From assembly GCF_001676055.1 (NCBI RefSeq), contig NZ_LZEX01000001.1:496001-560000 (forward strand): a stretch of 64,000 nucleotides of DNA, in the 5' to 3' direction. Positions within the stretch are counted from its first letter, which is position 1; each line of letters begins with the position of its first letter. The notes beneath the pieces are model-generated. The model made no database searches. It saw only the letters and a list, made by a program, of their open reading frames with translations, and was not told the DNA's origin. Of the stretch, positions 1 through 9,080 are shown in pieces. This stretch comes from Morganella psychrotolerans. GTDB lineage: Bacteria; Pseudomonadota; Gammaproteobacteria; Enterobacterales; Enterobacteriaceae. The translations under genes and the position numbers were made by a program.

Positions 1-712
1 GCACCCGTATTTTGTCATCCTGCGGCGTATGAGAGACGGATTCGGAATGGATCAGATAATCGTAATAACGTTCATCAATATATTCGACCCGCTCAGCCGT
101 CAGCAGAAGCTCAGTGGTCCAGGGAATGTCCTGGTGATGCAGTCCCGGTTCAAAACGGTAGTTATGCCCGCGCAGAAATGCGCTGCGATACAGGTTAAGC
201 CAGGTCACATGCAAAAATTTACGGGAATCCAGCGCCCGCTTCAGCCATTGCGGGCCTGAAATTACCCCTGTTGAGCGCAGACGGTCTGACGGAAAAATAG
301 CATTAGGCTCCTGTCCGTCCTCATAGACATAAGTGCCGTTACAGGTCGCCACATCAAGCTGCCCCTGCAATGCAATATCCAGTAACCGCCCGTACATCGG
401 CGGATGGATCACATCATCAATATCCGGAAATGTGACATAAACCCCTTTTGCGGCAGCAAACCCGGTATTGCGGGCAACAGAAACACCCTGATTTTCCTGA
501 CGGATAATCGTGACTGCCGGAAACTTGTCCTTCCATTCATCCAGAACTGCGGCGGTGTTATCTTTGGAGCCGTCATCAACCAGAATCAATTCCCAGGCCG
601 GCAGGCTCTGTTTTTTCAGACAATCAAAAAATTGAGGGAGAAATTTTTCCCCGTTATAAACAGCGGCAACAATGCTCAGTAAGGGTTGTGATGGAGCCAC
701 AGATAAATGCAT
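1..712 (-). CDS. Family 2 glycosyltransferase, 3' end cut by window edge
   Basis: Reading the minus strand from an ATG at 712 gives an open frame that runs off the left edge with at least 237 codons. The N-terminus shows the GT-A pattern of family 2 glycosyltransferases: a hydrophobic strand with LLSIVAAVYNGEKF (11-24), the nucleotide-sugar motif VDDGS (45-49), ENQGVSVARNTGF (73-85) and a DxD-like metal motif PDIDD (96-100). Enzymes of this type transfer sugars from nucleotide-sugar donors during surface polysaccharide or LPS assembly; the acceptor cannot be told from the sequence. No other gene of a polysaccharide cluster is visible. It is separated from bamC by 270 bases and a bidirectional terminator, so it is its own unit. 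Confidence 0.85.
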   Translation of the reverse strand, partial: MHLSVAPSQPLLSIVAAVYNGEKFLPQFFDCLKKQSLPAWELILVDDGSKDNTAAVLDEWKDKFPAVTIIRQENQGVSVARNTGFAAAKGVYVTFPDIDDVIHPPMYGRLLDIALQGQLDVATCNGTYVYEDGQEPNAIFPSDRLRSTGVISGPQWLKRALDSRKFLHVTWLNLYRSAFLRGHNYRFEPGLHHQDIPWTTELLLTAERVEYIDERYYDYLIHSESVSHTPQDDKIRV

Positions 713-910
713 ATCAGTCCCGTCAATTGCGGATTCATGCTGAAACTGATTCAGCTTAAATAGTGATAACGTAATTATGATTTATCACTATAACGGCTGT
801 GCCATTTATAAATGTAGCTAATGATGCCATAAGATTATGATAAGCCGGAATATCACACCCGGGAGGAGTCATAAATTGTACTGATTTGCCATAAAATAAT
901 TTACGCGCAA

Positions 911-948
911 AAAAATACCGGTCATTAATCATAATGACCGGTATTTTT
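911..948. terminator. Bidirectional terminator downstream of bamC
   Basis: A perfect 17-bp inverted repeat (911-927 with 932-948) and a 4-base loop. Both arms begin or end in runs of A/T, so it can act in both directions. It closes the dapA-bamC transcript on the minus strand. Confidence 0.85.
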
Positions 949-981
949 AATTATATTCACACGGTATATACCGGTGATTAA

Positions 982-2031
982 TTACTTCAGCGCCGCTTTA
1001 CTGAATGCAGCGTCCAGCGCTTTAACCATTTCATCATTTTCTTTCTGTGTCAGAGGTTTACCTTTGGCACTGATGAATTGCAGGCTGCTGCGGTTATTCA
1101 GGTCACCGACCTGCAGGGTGTAATCCCCTTCTGTAACAGAAGGATCGTCCATTCCCATGCTGCTCCATTCCGCAGAGCTGAGTCCTTTATAAGTAACTTC
1201 AACTTTACCCGTGGAGCGGGTACGGTCGCCTACTTTCATCCCGATACTTTCCAGTGCGGTCGGAAGGCGTGACCAGACCACATCAAACGGTGCGCGCACA
1301 ACAATCTGCGGCAGACCTGTTTTATCGCTGCCGCTCTGAACTTCCAGAACAGCAAACTGACCGGCATTACTGTCCTGACGGGCAGCATTGCGCAGGCGAT
1401 CCAGACCATCGACCACTTCATTGAGTGTCAGATTGTTATAACGGGTAATTTCTACTTTATCCGTTACCGTGTTTTCACCCTGCTTCAGGCCTTCACTGGT
1501 CACCACAACCGCCAGTTGTGAGCCTGCCGGTTCGATTTTGATACGCTGGCGGGACTGTAACGGCAGATCTTCATCCGCGCGCTGCCAGACAATCCAGTCG
1601 GTCACAATTTCACCGGTGGCTTCATTGCGCTGACTGACCGGTACGGAGCGATCTGCCAGAACGCTGTTAATCTGCGCCCACAATGTTTTATTTTCCGCCG
1701 AGTTTTCCAGCAGAAGGCGGCTGGAATCTGCCGCGGTTTCAGTACGGGAACCTGCTAACAGGCTGACGGTCTGTACCGGCGGACGAATATCCAGCGCCAG
1801 ACCGGTCGCACCTTCATGCTTAACCTGAGGAATATCATACTGCCCGCTTTGTAACGGCAGGATCATCCCCTGAGGGACATTCAGCGTCTGCAACTGCGGC
1901 GCATCCAGATACGAGGTATCACCGCTGACCTGGCGCTTATAGCGCTGATCGCCGGAGCAGGCTGCCAGTAAAAAAACCACGGAGAGGCCAGCGACCTTCA
2001 TAACCTTTGATTTTTGCAGTAGTGTTGCCAT
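982..2031 (-). CDS. bamC: Outer membrane assembly lipoprotein BamC
   Basis: A 349-residue lipoprotein, close to the 344 of E. coli BamC. The signal peptide ends in the lipobox LAAC with the lipidated Cys at position 25. It is followed by the conserved unstructured N-terminal stretch GDQRYKRQVSGDTSYL, which in E. coli BamC contacts BamD. The two helix-grip domains follow, and the C-terminus contains the conserved VGDLNNRSSLQFI. BamC is an accessory part of the BAM machine that inserts beta-barrel proteins into the outer membrane. The gene lies 17 bases after dapA on the same strand, the arrangement found in E. coli, so it is probably co-transcribed with it. Confidence 0.97.
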   Translation of the reverse strand: MATLLQKSKVMKVAGLSVVFLLAACSGDQRYKRQVSGDTSYLDAPQLQTLNVPQGMILPLQSGQYDIPQVKHEGATGLALDIRPPVQTVSLLAGSRTETAADSSRLLLENSAENKTLWAQINSVLADRSVPVSQRNEATGEIVTDWIVWQRADEDLPLQSRQRIKIEPAGSQLAVVVTSEGLKQGENTVTDKVEITRYNNLTLNEVVDGLDRLRNAARQDSNAGQFAVLEVQSGSDKTGLPQIVVRAPFDVVWSRLPTALESIGMKVGDRTRSTGKVEVTYKGLSSAEWSSMGMDDPSVTEGDYTLQVGDLNNRSSLQFISAKGKPLTQKENDEMVKALDAAFSKAALK

Positions 2032-2048
2032 TCAGATTCCCTAAAGTA

Positions 2049-2948
2049 TTATCGTATGCCGGCCGTCTTCATAGCCTGCCCGATCGTCTTCTGCCCCGCT
2101 TCCGTGAGAGGTAACAGCGGCAGACGCAATGTCTGCTCCGCGATCAGACCCAGCTGATGACAGGCCCATTTAACCGGTGACGGACTTGGTTCACAAAATA
2201 AATTGTGATGCAGATCCATCAGTTGATTGTTAATCACACGCGCCTGGCTGAATTCACCGCGCAGAGCGAGATCAAACATTTTTGCCATTTCTGCTGCCGC
2301 CACATTGGCTGTCACAGAAATCACACCTCTTCCGCCCAGTAACGTGAAATCCAGCGCAGAAGCATCATCACCACTAAGCAGAATGAAATTATCATCATTC
2401 ACCAGGGTTTTGATTTCACTGACACGGCTTAAGTTCCCGGTTGCTTCTTTAATTGCAACAATATTGTCCAGTTTTGCCAGGCGGGCAACAGTTGCAGGTA
2501 ACATATCACAGCCGGTACGCGTTGGCACATTATACAGAATTTGCGGTAATGCGGTATTCTCCGCAATCATTTTAAAGTGCTGGTACAGCCCTTCCTGAGA
2601 AGGTCTATTATAATAAGGTGTGACCGTCAGACAAGCAGCAATTCCCGTATTTTCAAATTGTTCCGTAAACCAGACGGCTTCATTTGTGGCATTTGCCCCT
2701 GTTCCTGCAATCACCGGAATGCGTCCTGCCGCAAACTCAAGCGTCGCCATCACCACATCAACGTGCTCCTGATGGGACAGCGTGGCGGATTCGCCGGTGG
2801 TTCCGACTGCCACAATCGCAGAGGTTCCTGCTGCAACATGATAATCCACTAACTTTTTGAGACCCGCCTTGTCAACACGACCCTGTGTATCCAGTGGTGT
2901 AACCATCGCAACAATACTGCCTTTTAAAACGTCATTTACGTGTGACAT
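2049..2948 (-). CDS. dapA: 4-hydroxy-tetrahydrodipicolinate synthase
   Basis: Condenses pyruvate with aspartate semialdehyde, the first step committed to lysine and diaminopimelate. The 299-residue TIM-barrel protein carries the Schiff-base lysine in IKEATG (K167), the catalytic tyrosine in LYNVPTRTG (Y139) and the GTTGES loop (T50, T51). I chose the ATG at 2948 because a GAGGG ribosome site sits 8 bases upstream. The frame is open to 2966 and contains another ATG at 2963, but that one lacks a spaced ribosome site and would place the Shine-Dalgarno inside the gene. It is the first gene of dapA-bamC and is divergent from gcvR. Confidence 0.96.
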   Translation of the reverse strand: MSHVNDVLKGSIVAMVTPLDTQGRVDKAGLKKLVDYHVAAGTSAIVAVGTTGESATLSHQEHVDVVMATLEFAAGRIPVIAGTGANATNEAVWFTEQFENTGIAACLTVTPYYNRPSQEGLYQHFKMIAENTALPQILYNVPTRTGCDMLPATVARLAKLDNIVAIKEATGNLSRVSEIKTLVNDDNFILLSGDDASALDFTLLGGRGVISVTANVAAAEMAKMFDLALRGEFSQARVINNQLMDLHHNLFCEPSPSPVKWACHQLGLIAEQTLRLPLLPLTEAGQKTIGQAMKTAGIR

Positions 2949-3265
2949 GTACGAAACCCTCATCAATCGGATAAATAGTTGACATCAATTTAATGGTACT
3001 TCTTAGTTGCACAGAAAAAAACTCCCTAACTGTACGTTTTTAATGAATTTTGTTAATACCCGGCACCAGACCTTAAAAAGAAGTAATAATGACCGCTTTT
3101 TTCACCGGTAAATCAGCGGAACACATGATAGCGTGTCTGTATCCGGTATGCTTGATATGACGCAATCATTTGATTATTACCACAGAGCACCAAACAGGTT
3201 ATTGCCATCGGCCTTATCTTTCTTTATGTTTAACACATTCATGATGTCAGAAGAGGAATGTGGGT
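2949..3265. other. Divergent intergenic region dapA/gcvR
   Basis: About 317 bases between divergently transcribed genes; it must hold both promoters. I see no clear operator, hairpin or small ORF that I can support. Confidence 0.6.
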
Positions 3266-3808
3266 TTGCCGCAACGCGATCAGCAATATCTGGTTATCAC
3301 AGCGCTGGGACGGGATCGCGCGGGAATTGTTAATGCAATCACCCGCCATGCCGGACAGTGTGACTGTAATATCGAAGACAGCCGCCTGGCCATTTTTGGT
3401 GAGGAATTTACCTTTATCATGATGTTGTCCGGCAGCTGGAATGCCGTGGCCATGCTGGAGTCCACCCTTCCTGTGCTGGCAGCAGAGTTAGATCTGCTGA
3501 CAGTGATGAAGCGGACTCAGCGCGGGCACCAGCCGACAGCAACCACCGGTGTCAGTGCCCGGGTAACAGTGGCGGACGCGGCAGGACTGGTCGAACGGTT
3601 TACCAATTTATTTATGAAACTGGATTACACCCTGGCCGAACTGGTGTCAAAAACCCGGCCGGATGATGACAGCACGTCTGCCCTGCTGGAAATCCAGATT
3701 ACTGCCCATCACCCTACGGGTGAAAATACGGATATATTGCAACAGCAATTTACCTGTCTTTGTGCTGAGTTACAGGCCGAAGGCAATGTTACCCTGATAA
3801 GTCATTAA
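3266..3808 (+). CDS. gcvR: Glycine cleavage system transcriptional repressor GcvR
   Basis: Two tandem ACT domains, the first with QYLVITALGRDRAGIVNAIT and CNIEDSRLAIFGEEFTFIM, match the GcvR family. In E. coli GcvR binds GcvA and blocks activation of gcvTHP when glycine is scarce. The start is not ATG. An AAGAGGA ribosome site at 3251-3257 is 8 bases before a TTG at 3266, whereas the in-frame GTG at 3260 is only 2 bases away, so TTG is preferred (180 residues). bcp follows after 37 bases on the same strand, as in E. coli. Confidence 0.93.
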   Translation: MPQRDQQYLVITALGRDRAGIVNAITRHAGQCDCNIEDSRLAIFGEEFTFIMMLSGSWNAVAMLESTLPVLAAELDLLTVMKRTQRGHQPTATTGVSARVTVADAAGLVERFTNLFMKLDYTLAELVSKTRPDDDSTSALLEIQITAHHPTGENTDILQQQFTCLCAELQAEGNVTLISH

Positions 3809-3845
3809 TTCTTATATTTATAATTACGTTTACGGAGAGTGTGTA

Positions 3846-4316
3846 ATGAGCCCATTGAACGCCGGTGATAAGGCGCCGCAATTCAGCCTTCCTGACCAAG
3901 ATGGTGAGTCAATCAGTCTTGCTGATTATCACGGTCAGCGTGTACTGGTTTATTTTTATCCGAAAGCCATGACTCCGGGCTGTACCGTCCAGGCATGTGG
4001 TCTGCGCGATAATATGGATGACCTGAAACAGTTCAACGTTGAAGTACTGGGGATCAGCACAGACAAACCTGAAAAATTATCCCGGTTTGCTGAAAAAGAA
4101 CTGCTGAACTTCACTTTGCTGTCAGATGAAAATCACGAAGTTGCACAAGCGTTCGGCGTCTGGGGCGAGAAGCAGTTTATGGGGAAAACCTATGACGGCA
4201 TCCACCGTATCAGCTTCTTAATTGATGCTGACGGGAAAATAGAACATGTGTTTGATAAATTTAAAACCAGTGATCACGACCAGGTTGTACTCGATTACCT
4301 GAAATCACACAGTTAA
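3846..4316 (+). CDS. bcp: Thioredoxin-dependent peroxiredoxin Bcp
   Basis: An atypical 2-Cys peroxiredoxin that reduces hydrogen and organic peroxides with electrons from thioredoxin. The 156-residue protein has E. coli length. The motif YPKAMTPGCTVQACGLRD holds the peroxidatic Cys46 and resolving Cys51, with the conserved Pro and Thr before the first cysteine. A GGAG ribosome site precedes the ATG. It probably shares a transcript with gcvR and ends at a strong terminator. Confidence 0.97.
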   Translation: MSPLNAGDKAPQFSLPDQDGESISLADYHGQRVLVYFYPKAMTPGCTVQACGLRDNMDDLKQFNVEVLGISTDKPEKLSRFAEKELLNFTLLSDENHEVAQAFGVWGEKQFMGKTYDGIHRISFLIDADGKIEHVFDKFKTSDHDQVVLDYLKSHS

Positions 4317-4332
4317 TTTATTGAGCTGAATG

Positions 4333-4365
4333 AAAAAAACACTATCATTTGATAGTGTTTTTTTT
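4333..4365 (+). terminator. Rho-independent terminator after bcp
   Basis: Stem CACTATC/GATAGTG (4340-4346 with 4351-4357) with an ATTT loop, followed by eight T. The A-run on the left makes it potentially bidirectional. Confidence 0.85.
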
Positions 4366-4426
4366 ATTACGTACGACTGTTTTTATAAAAGGCTGTCTGA
4401 CGAATGTTTACCGGATAATCCGGGCG

Positions 4427-5518
4427 TTATTTATCTGACTTAGCCGGTATAGCCTGTGTTGTCTCAGGTATCACTTCTTCAGGCCAGGCATGAATAACAG
4501 CTTTAATTAATGTTGCCAGCGGGATAGCAAAGAATATTCCCCAGAATCCCCACAAGCCGCCAAAAATAATAATTGAGAGAATGATCACCAGCGGATGCAG
4601 ATTAACTGCCTCTGAGAATAAAATCGGCACCAGAATATTACTGTCCAGCCCCTGAACCACAAGGTAAGCAATAAACATTGTCCAAAAATCCGGGGTAATT
4701 CCCCACTGAAATAATCCGACAAGAACCACCGGAACCGTGACAATGACGGCTCCGACATACGGGATAAGTACAGATACACCCACCAATACGCCCAATAACA
4801 GCGCATAATTCAGTCCAACCACCGCAAACACGATATAAGTACAGACACCGACAATAATCATCTCTGTCACTTTACCGCGGATATAATTGGAAATCTGCTG
4901 GTTCATCTCCTGCCAGACCTGACCGGCAAGAGAGCGGTTGCGCGGCAGAATACGCTGGAACCCGCGCAGCATCTGCTCTTTGTCCTTCAGTAAAAAGAAA
5001 ATCATCAGTGGCACTAAAATCAGATAAATTGTCAGTGCCAGTAATCCCACCAGCGATGCCAGCGACATTTTCACCACCGAGTCCCCGACCGAGAGCAATT
5101 TACTGCGCGCATTGTCGAGGATCATATCCATCAGCCCCACGTCCATTAATGCAGGGAAGCGGTCCGGCAATTCGCGGGCAAATTCATTGAACCGGCTGAA
5201 CATATTCGGCATATCCAGCAACAGATCCCGTCCCTGACTCCAGACAGTTGGCGCAAGGATAAAGATAACCAGCACACTTATCCCGATAAACAGGCTCAGG
5301 ATCAGGCCAATCCCGACTTTTCGCGGGCATCCCCGTTTTTCCAGCTGATGAATCGGCCACTCCAGCAGATAGGCAAGTACAATGGCTATCAGCAATGGCG
5401 CTAAGATACCGCTGAAAAAATAAATAATTCCGAAACCTGCCAGCAAAATGACGGTCAAAGCTACTGCCTGGGGATCGGCAAACCGCCGTCGGTACCATTG
5501 TATGATTAAATCCAGCAC
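4427..5518 (-). CDS. perM: AI-2E family transporter PerM
   Basis: A 363-residue inner membrane protein of the AI-2E/PerM exporter family, with about seven to eight hydrophobic segments. Paired helices lie near the N-terminus (about 18-50), one follows at about 60-85, and a block of helices fills the C-terminal half, including the conserved PYVGAVIVTVPVVLVGLFQWG and GFWGIFFAIPLATLIKA. The substrate of the enterobacterial PerM is not established. It is divergent from bepA, as in E. coli. Confidence 0.92.
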   Translation of the reverse strand: MLDLIIQWYRRRFADPQAVALTVILLAGFGIIYFFSGILAPLLIAIVLAYLLEWPIHQLEKRGCPRKVGIGLILSLFIGISVLVIFILAPTVWSQGRDLLLDMPNMFSRFNEFARELPDRFPALMDVGLMDMILDNARSKLLSVGDSVVKMSLASLVGLLALTIYLILVPLMIFFLLKDKEQMLRGFQRILPRNRSLAGQVWQEMNQQISNYIRGKVTEMIIVGVCTYIVFAVVGLNYALLLGVLVGVSVLIPYVGAVIVTVPVVLVGLFQWGITPDFWTMFIAYLVVQGLDSNILVPILFSEAVNLHPLVIILSIIIFGGLWGFWGIFFAIPLATLIKAVIHAWPEEVIPETTQAIPAKSDK

Positions 5519-5654
5519 TGTACTGCTCCTTGGCTTAGTGGCGTAAATCTGACAATTCCTGCCACCCGGGCAGTCTGTGTGAGGATTTTACTTGAGTGTT
5601 TGCTATGATACACGAATTATTACCAGTGATAATTAACGGGGAAGACGTCATCCT

Positions 5655-7118
5655 ATGAATTCGTTTCTGAAAAAACCGTTAGCAGCCTTATTGGCTGTCA
5701 TCCTGACGTTACCGGCGCTGCCTGTTGCGCATGCCGCCATTGAGGATGCATTACCGGAAATCGGCACAACCGCCGGAGGCACGCTCAGTATCGGGCAGGA
5801 AAACCTGATGGGCGATTTCTATCTGCGGATGATCCGCAGCAGCTCACCAATGGTCTATGATCCTGTTTTACTGCAATATGTTAACACTCTCGGGCAAAAA
5901 TTAGTCGCCAACGCAGATGCGGTAAAAACCCCGTTTAATTTCTTTCTGATAGCCAATCCGAATATCAACGCCTTTGCCTTCTTCGGCGGCAATGTGGTGC
6001 TGCACACTTCACTGTTCCGCTACAGTCTGACAGAAAGTGAACTGGCCTCAGTAATGGCGCACGAAATTGCTCACGTAACCCAGCGCCACCTGGCCCGCAT
6101 GATGGAAGATCAGAAAAACAAAGCACCGCTGGCCTGGGCGGCAACACTTGGTTCAATTTTGTTGCTGATGACCGGAACCCCCGTCGGGGCAGCCGCGATG
6201 ACATCAACAATGGCCGGAATTCAGCAAAATATGATCAGTTTTACTCAGTCAAATGAGCAGGAAGCTGACCGTATCGGCATGGGAACGCTGAGCCGTTCAG
6301 GGTTTGATCCGCAGGGCATGCCGGATTTCATGACCATTATGGTGGATATGTCCCGCTACAGTTCCAAACCACCGGAAATGCTGCTGACGCACCCCCTGCC
6401 GGACAGTCGTCTTGCTGATGCACGCAACCGCGCCAACCAGATGGCGCGTAAAAATCCGCCGCAATCTTTTGATTTTCTGCTCGCCCGCGCCCGCGCAATG
6501 AGCATGTACGGCGGACAGCCGCTGCGCAATGCCACCGATCAGATGATCGATAATTACAGTAAAGGTAACAATAAGGAGCAGATGGCCGCGGATTACGCGC
6601 GGGCAATTTTATTGTACCGCGACAATAAATATGATGCGGCTTCGCAAATTCTGACAAAACTGCTGGCGGCAGAGCCAAATAATGTCTGGTTTATTGATGT
6701 TATGACGGATGTCGATATCGGACTGAATAAAACACAATCTGCCGTGGCCCGGCTGGAAAGTGCCATAAAGCGGGATCCGGGAAATCCGGTTTACCGGATT
6801 AACCTCGGCAATGCCTATATTCAGAATAAACAGTATGATAAGGCAACAAAAATCCTGCGTAATTACACCTTTGATTACCCATCTGACCCGAGTGGCTGGG
6901 ATTTACTGGCAGAGGCCGGCGGTAAATCGGGACATCGCGCTGATGAACTCGCTGCCCGCGCGGAATACCAGAACTTAATGGGTGATTTTGACGGCTCGGT
7001 TCGCAGCCTGACCGAAGCCAGCCGCCAGACGAAACTCGGCAGTTATGATCAGGCGCGTTATGATGCGCGGATTGACCAGATCCGCCAGTTACAGATGCAA
7101 TTTAAACAATTTAAATAA
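5655..7118 (+). CDS. bepA: Periplasmic metalloprotease/chaperone BepA
   Basis: BepA promotes LptD maturation and degrades stalled outer membrane proteins with BamA. The 487-residue protein has a signal peptide cut after about AHA (27), an M48 peptidase domain with the zinc site HEIAH (136-140), the third ligand E201 in NEQEAD, and His246 in THPLPDSR. These numbers match my recollection of the E. coli protein. The C-terminal half is a TPR array, with the repeat-like NPVYRINLGNAYIQNKQYD near 380-400. yfgD follows 15 bases after the stop codon. Confidence 0.97.
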   Translation: MNSFLKKPLAALLAVILTLPALPVAHAAIEDALPEIGTTAGGTLSIGQENLMGDFYLRMIRSSSPMVYDPVLLQYVNTLGQKLVANADAVKTPFNFFLIANPNINAFAFFGGNVVLHTSLFRYSLTESELASVMAHEIAHVTQRHLARMMEDQKNKAPLAWAATLGSILLLMTGTPVGAAAMTSTMAGIQQNMISFTQSNEQEADRIGMGTLSRSGFDPQGMPDFMTIMVDMSRYSSKPPEMLLTHPLPDSRLADARNRANQMARKNPPQSFDFLLARARAMSMYGGQPLRNATDQMIDNYSKGNNKEQMAADYARAILLYRDNKYDAASQILTKLLAAEPNNVWFIDVMTDVDIGLNKTQSAVARLESAIKRDPGNPVYRINLGNAYIQNKQYDKATKILRNYTFDYPSDPSGWDLLAEAGGKSGHRADELAARAEYQNLMGDFDGSVRSLTEASRQTKLGSYDQARYDARIDQIRQLQMQFKQFK

Positions 7119-7133
7119 TTAATGAGGAAAACC

Positions 7134-7490
7134 ATGACAGACACAGTCACCATCTGGCACAACCCGCGCTGCTCCAAGAGCCGTGAAACCCTGGCGCTGC
7201 TGGAAGAAAACGGCGTGTCTGCGGCGGTGATGCTCTATCTGGATACTCCGCCGTCGGTGGCAGAAATCAAAACACTGCTCAAAAAACTGGCATTTGACGA
7301 TGCCCGCAAACTGATGCGCACCAAAGAAGCGCTTTACAGTGAATTGGGTCTGGCAGACGTCACAGATCAGGATGCATTAATTCAGGCAATGCATGACAAC
7401 CCAAAACTCATTGAGCGCCCTGTTGTCATTAACGGGAAACAGGCCCGTCTGGGTCGCCCGCCGGAGCAGGTGCTGGAAATTATTAGCTGA
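7134..7490 (+). CDS. yfgD: ArsC-family thiol reductase YfgD
   Basis: A 118-residue member of the ArsC/Spx thioredoxin-fold family with the active-site sequence HNPRCSKSR (Cys13). Proteins of this branch are annotated as arsenate reductases, but YfgD in the bepA operon has no proven arsenate role and no ars genes are nearby. I chose the ATG at 7134 because GAGGA lies 5 bases upstream; the ATG at 7122 contains that ribosome site. It forms an operon with bepA and ends at a terminator. Confidence 0.92.
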   Translation: MTDTVTIWHNPRCSKSRETLALLEENGVSAAVMLYLDTPPSVAEIKTLLKKLAFDDARKLMRTKEALYSELGLADVTDQDALIQAMHDNPKLIERPVVINGKQARLGRPPEQVLEIIS

Positions 7491-7499
7491 ATCAATAAA

Positions 7500-7533
7500 A
7501 TCATCCCCGGCGATCATACCGGGGATGATTTTT
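7500..7533 (+). terminator. Terminator after yfgD
   Basis: An 11-bp stem (7500-7510 with 7519-7529), GC-rich in the middle, followed by a T run. Confidence 0.85.
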
Positions 7534-7649
7534 ATGCACTTAATTCTTACAAAATCAGTAATGTTCTTTTTATGAAATCGTTATTTATTTCTGATGATAC
7601 ATTTTATTCGGTTCATACCTGCCAAACAAAATGATTAAAGGAATCAATC

Positions 7650-8204
7650 ATGAAAAAAACATTAACTGCATTATCATTCATCTCAGTTGCTGCATTTTCT
7701 GCTCACTCTGTAGCCGGTCCCGGAGAAATGGAATATACCTACCGGAATGGCGAAAAAATCCGCGTGGTAAGCCCGGAAGCACAGACTTCACTGTTTGAAA
7801 ATACGTCCGGAAAACCCGTATTAGAAATTAATTCACCAAACAACCGCGGCATATCTCATAATATATTTGAAGAATATAATGTTGGCCGTAAAGGGCTAAC
7901 CATCAATAATAATGAAAATGCCACCACCATTATCAATGAAGTAGTTGGCGATAAAGTCACCAATTTATGGGGAAATACCCATATTGCCGGAGGGAAAGCC
8001 AGCCTGGTGATTGTCAATCCTAATGGCGTAAACTGCCGCGGTTGCAGCTCAACCGGTACCACAATTTTCACTCACCGAAAAACACTGCCTGTTCTGGTCA
8101 ATTCACTGAATAAGAAGACAATATTCCGTGGTGTGACACAGGCAAAAGCATCAGACAGACTCACAGATATCAGCCGTAATATTTCATTTTCTGTACAAAA
8201 ATAA
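7650..8204 (+). CDS. Stand-alone two-partner-secretion (TPS) domain protein
   Basis: A 184-residue protein with a signal peptide ending near SVAG (20-23). It resembles the N-terminal secretion domain of filamentous haemagglutinin/haemolysin TpsA proteins: GISHNIFEEYNVGRKGLTINN (67-87) and the signature NPNGVNCRGC (123-132), whose cysteine pair (129, 132) is typical of the HpmA/ShlA branch. Normal TpsA proteins continue for 1000 or more residues as a beta-helix. This one stops about 50 residues after the signature, and a terminator directly follows, so it is not cut by a frameshift I can see. No TpsB transporter gene is in the window. It may be a remnant, a secreted domain using a distant TpsB, or an inhibitor; function unknown. 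Confidence 0.75.
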   Translation: MKKTLTALSFISVAAFSAHSVAGPGEMEYTYRNGEKIRVVSPEAQTSLFENTSGKPVLEINSPNNRGISHNIFEEYNVGRKGLTINNNENATTIINEVVGDKVTNLWGNTHIAGGKASLVIVNPNGVNCRGCSSTGTTIFTHRKTLPVLVNSLNKKTIFRGVTQAKASDRLTDISRNISFSVQK

Positions 8205-8212
8205 AAACGGCT

Positions 8213-8240
8213 CCGCTGCGGTATAAATCGCAGCGGTTTA
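8213..8240 (+). terminator. Terminator after the TPS-domain gene
   Basis: Stem CCGCTGCG/CGCAGCGG (8213-8220 with 8229-8236), 8-base loop, then TTTAT. Confidence 0.7.
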
Positions 8241-8448
8241 TCATTTTCCTGATAATCTCACCACCGCATTATTTTCCGCCGGAAACTTTCCCTTCATCAT
8301 ACTGTCATATTATTTATCATCACGATGAACTGATGATTACGCCACAGTGCAATAAACTTAAGAAAGCTCTTATTGTGACGAGGCCGGAATCACGTATTGA
8401 TAGAACAAATAATGAATTTAAAATTTTCAGTGTCATCAGGGATAAAGA

Positions 8449-9078
8449 ATGACCATCTATGACTTAAAGCCGAAGTTTCAGAGTCTGTTACGTCCTCTTG
8501 TTGTCCGGCTTTATAATGCCGGGGTAACGGCAAATCAGATTACGCTTGCGGCATTATGTCTTTCCGTGCTGACCGGCATTGTCCTGTTTCTCTTTCCCGT
8601 CCCCCTGCTTTTTCTGCTGCTGCCGGTTGTTTTGTTTATCCGTATGGCGCTCAATGCCATCGACGGCATGCTGGCGCGTGAACATAATCAAAAAAGCCGT
8701 TTCGGGGCAATACTGAATGAGCTTGGTGATGTAATTTCAGATACCGCGCTGTATTTCCCGTTTGTACTGCTGTTTCCGGCCTGTTCAGGCTGGATATTGC
8801 TTATCCTCTTTTTATCCCTGCTGACAGAATTTATTGGCGTGCTGGCACAAACTATCGGCGCATCCCGCCGCTATGACGGCCCCGCCGGTAAAAGTGACCG
8901 CGCATTTGTGTTTGGTGCACTCGGGCTGTGGGCAGCTGTTTTTCCGTTATCTCTCTTATCGGCAGTATTTCCGGTACTGTTTGCCATACTGTCCGCTCTG
9001 TTGTTTTATACCTGTTATAACCGAATCCGGCGTGCGTTGCAGGAATGTCAGCAACAAGACGCATCTCAAAAGGACTGA
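8449..9078 (+). CDS. ynbA: CDP-alcohol phosphatidyltransferase YnbA
   Basis: A 209-residue integral membrane enzyme with about six hydrophobic segments. The family transfers a phosphatidyl group from CDP-diacylglycerol to an alcohol acceptor. The catalytic signature is visible at NAIDGMLAR (69-77), G86, N90, D94 and D98. The classical pattern has Asp where N69 and N90 stand here, with D94 and D98 following; the same NxxDG opening is, as far as I recall, found in E. coli YnbA. It opens the ynb operon; ynbC starts 2 bases after its stop codon. Acceptor and product are unknown. Confidence 0.88.
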   Translation: MTIYDLKPKFQSLLRPLVVRLYNAGVTANQITLAALCLSVLTGIVLFLFPVPLLFLLLPVVLFIRMALNAIDGMLAREHNQKSRFGAILNELGDVISDTALYFPFVLLFPACSGWILLILFLSLLTEFIGVLAQTIGASRRYDGPAGKSDRAFVFGALGLWAAVFPLSLLSAVFPVLFAILSALLFYTCYNRIRRALQECQQQDASQKD

Positions 9079-9080
9079 TT

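Noticed and set aside
29-682. Plus-strand open frames of 76 and 92 codons at the left edge
   Set aside because: They are antisense to the clear glycosyltransferase reading on the minus strand and have no family features.
2949-2966. Upstream start for dapA
   Set aside because: The longer form would contain the ribosome site of the ATG at 2948 and adds residues not typical of the family.
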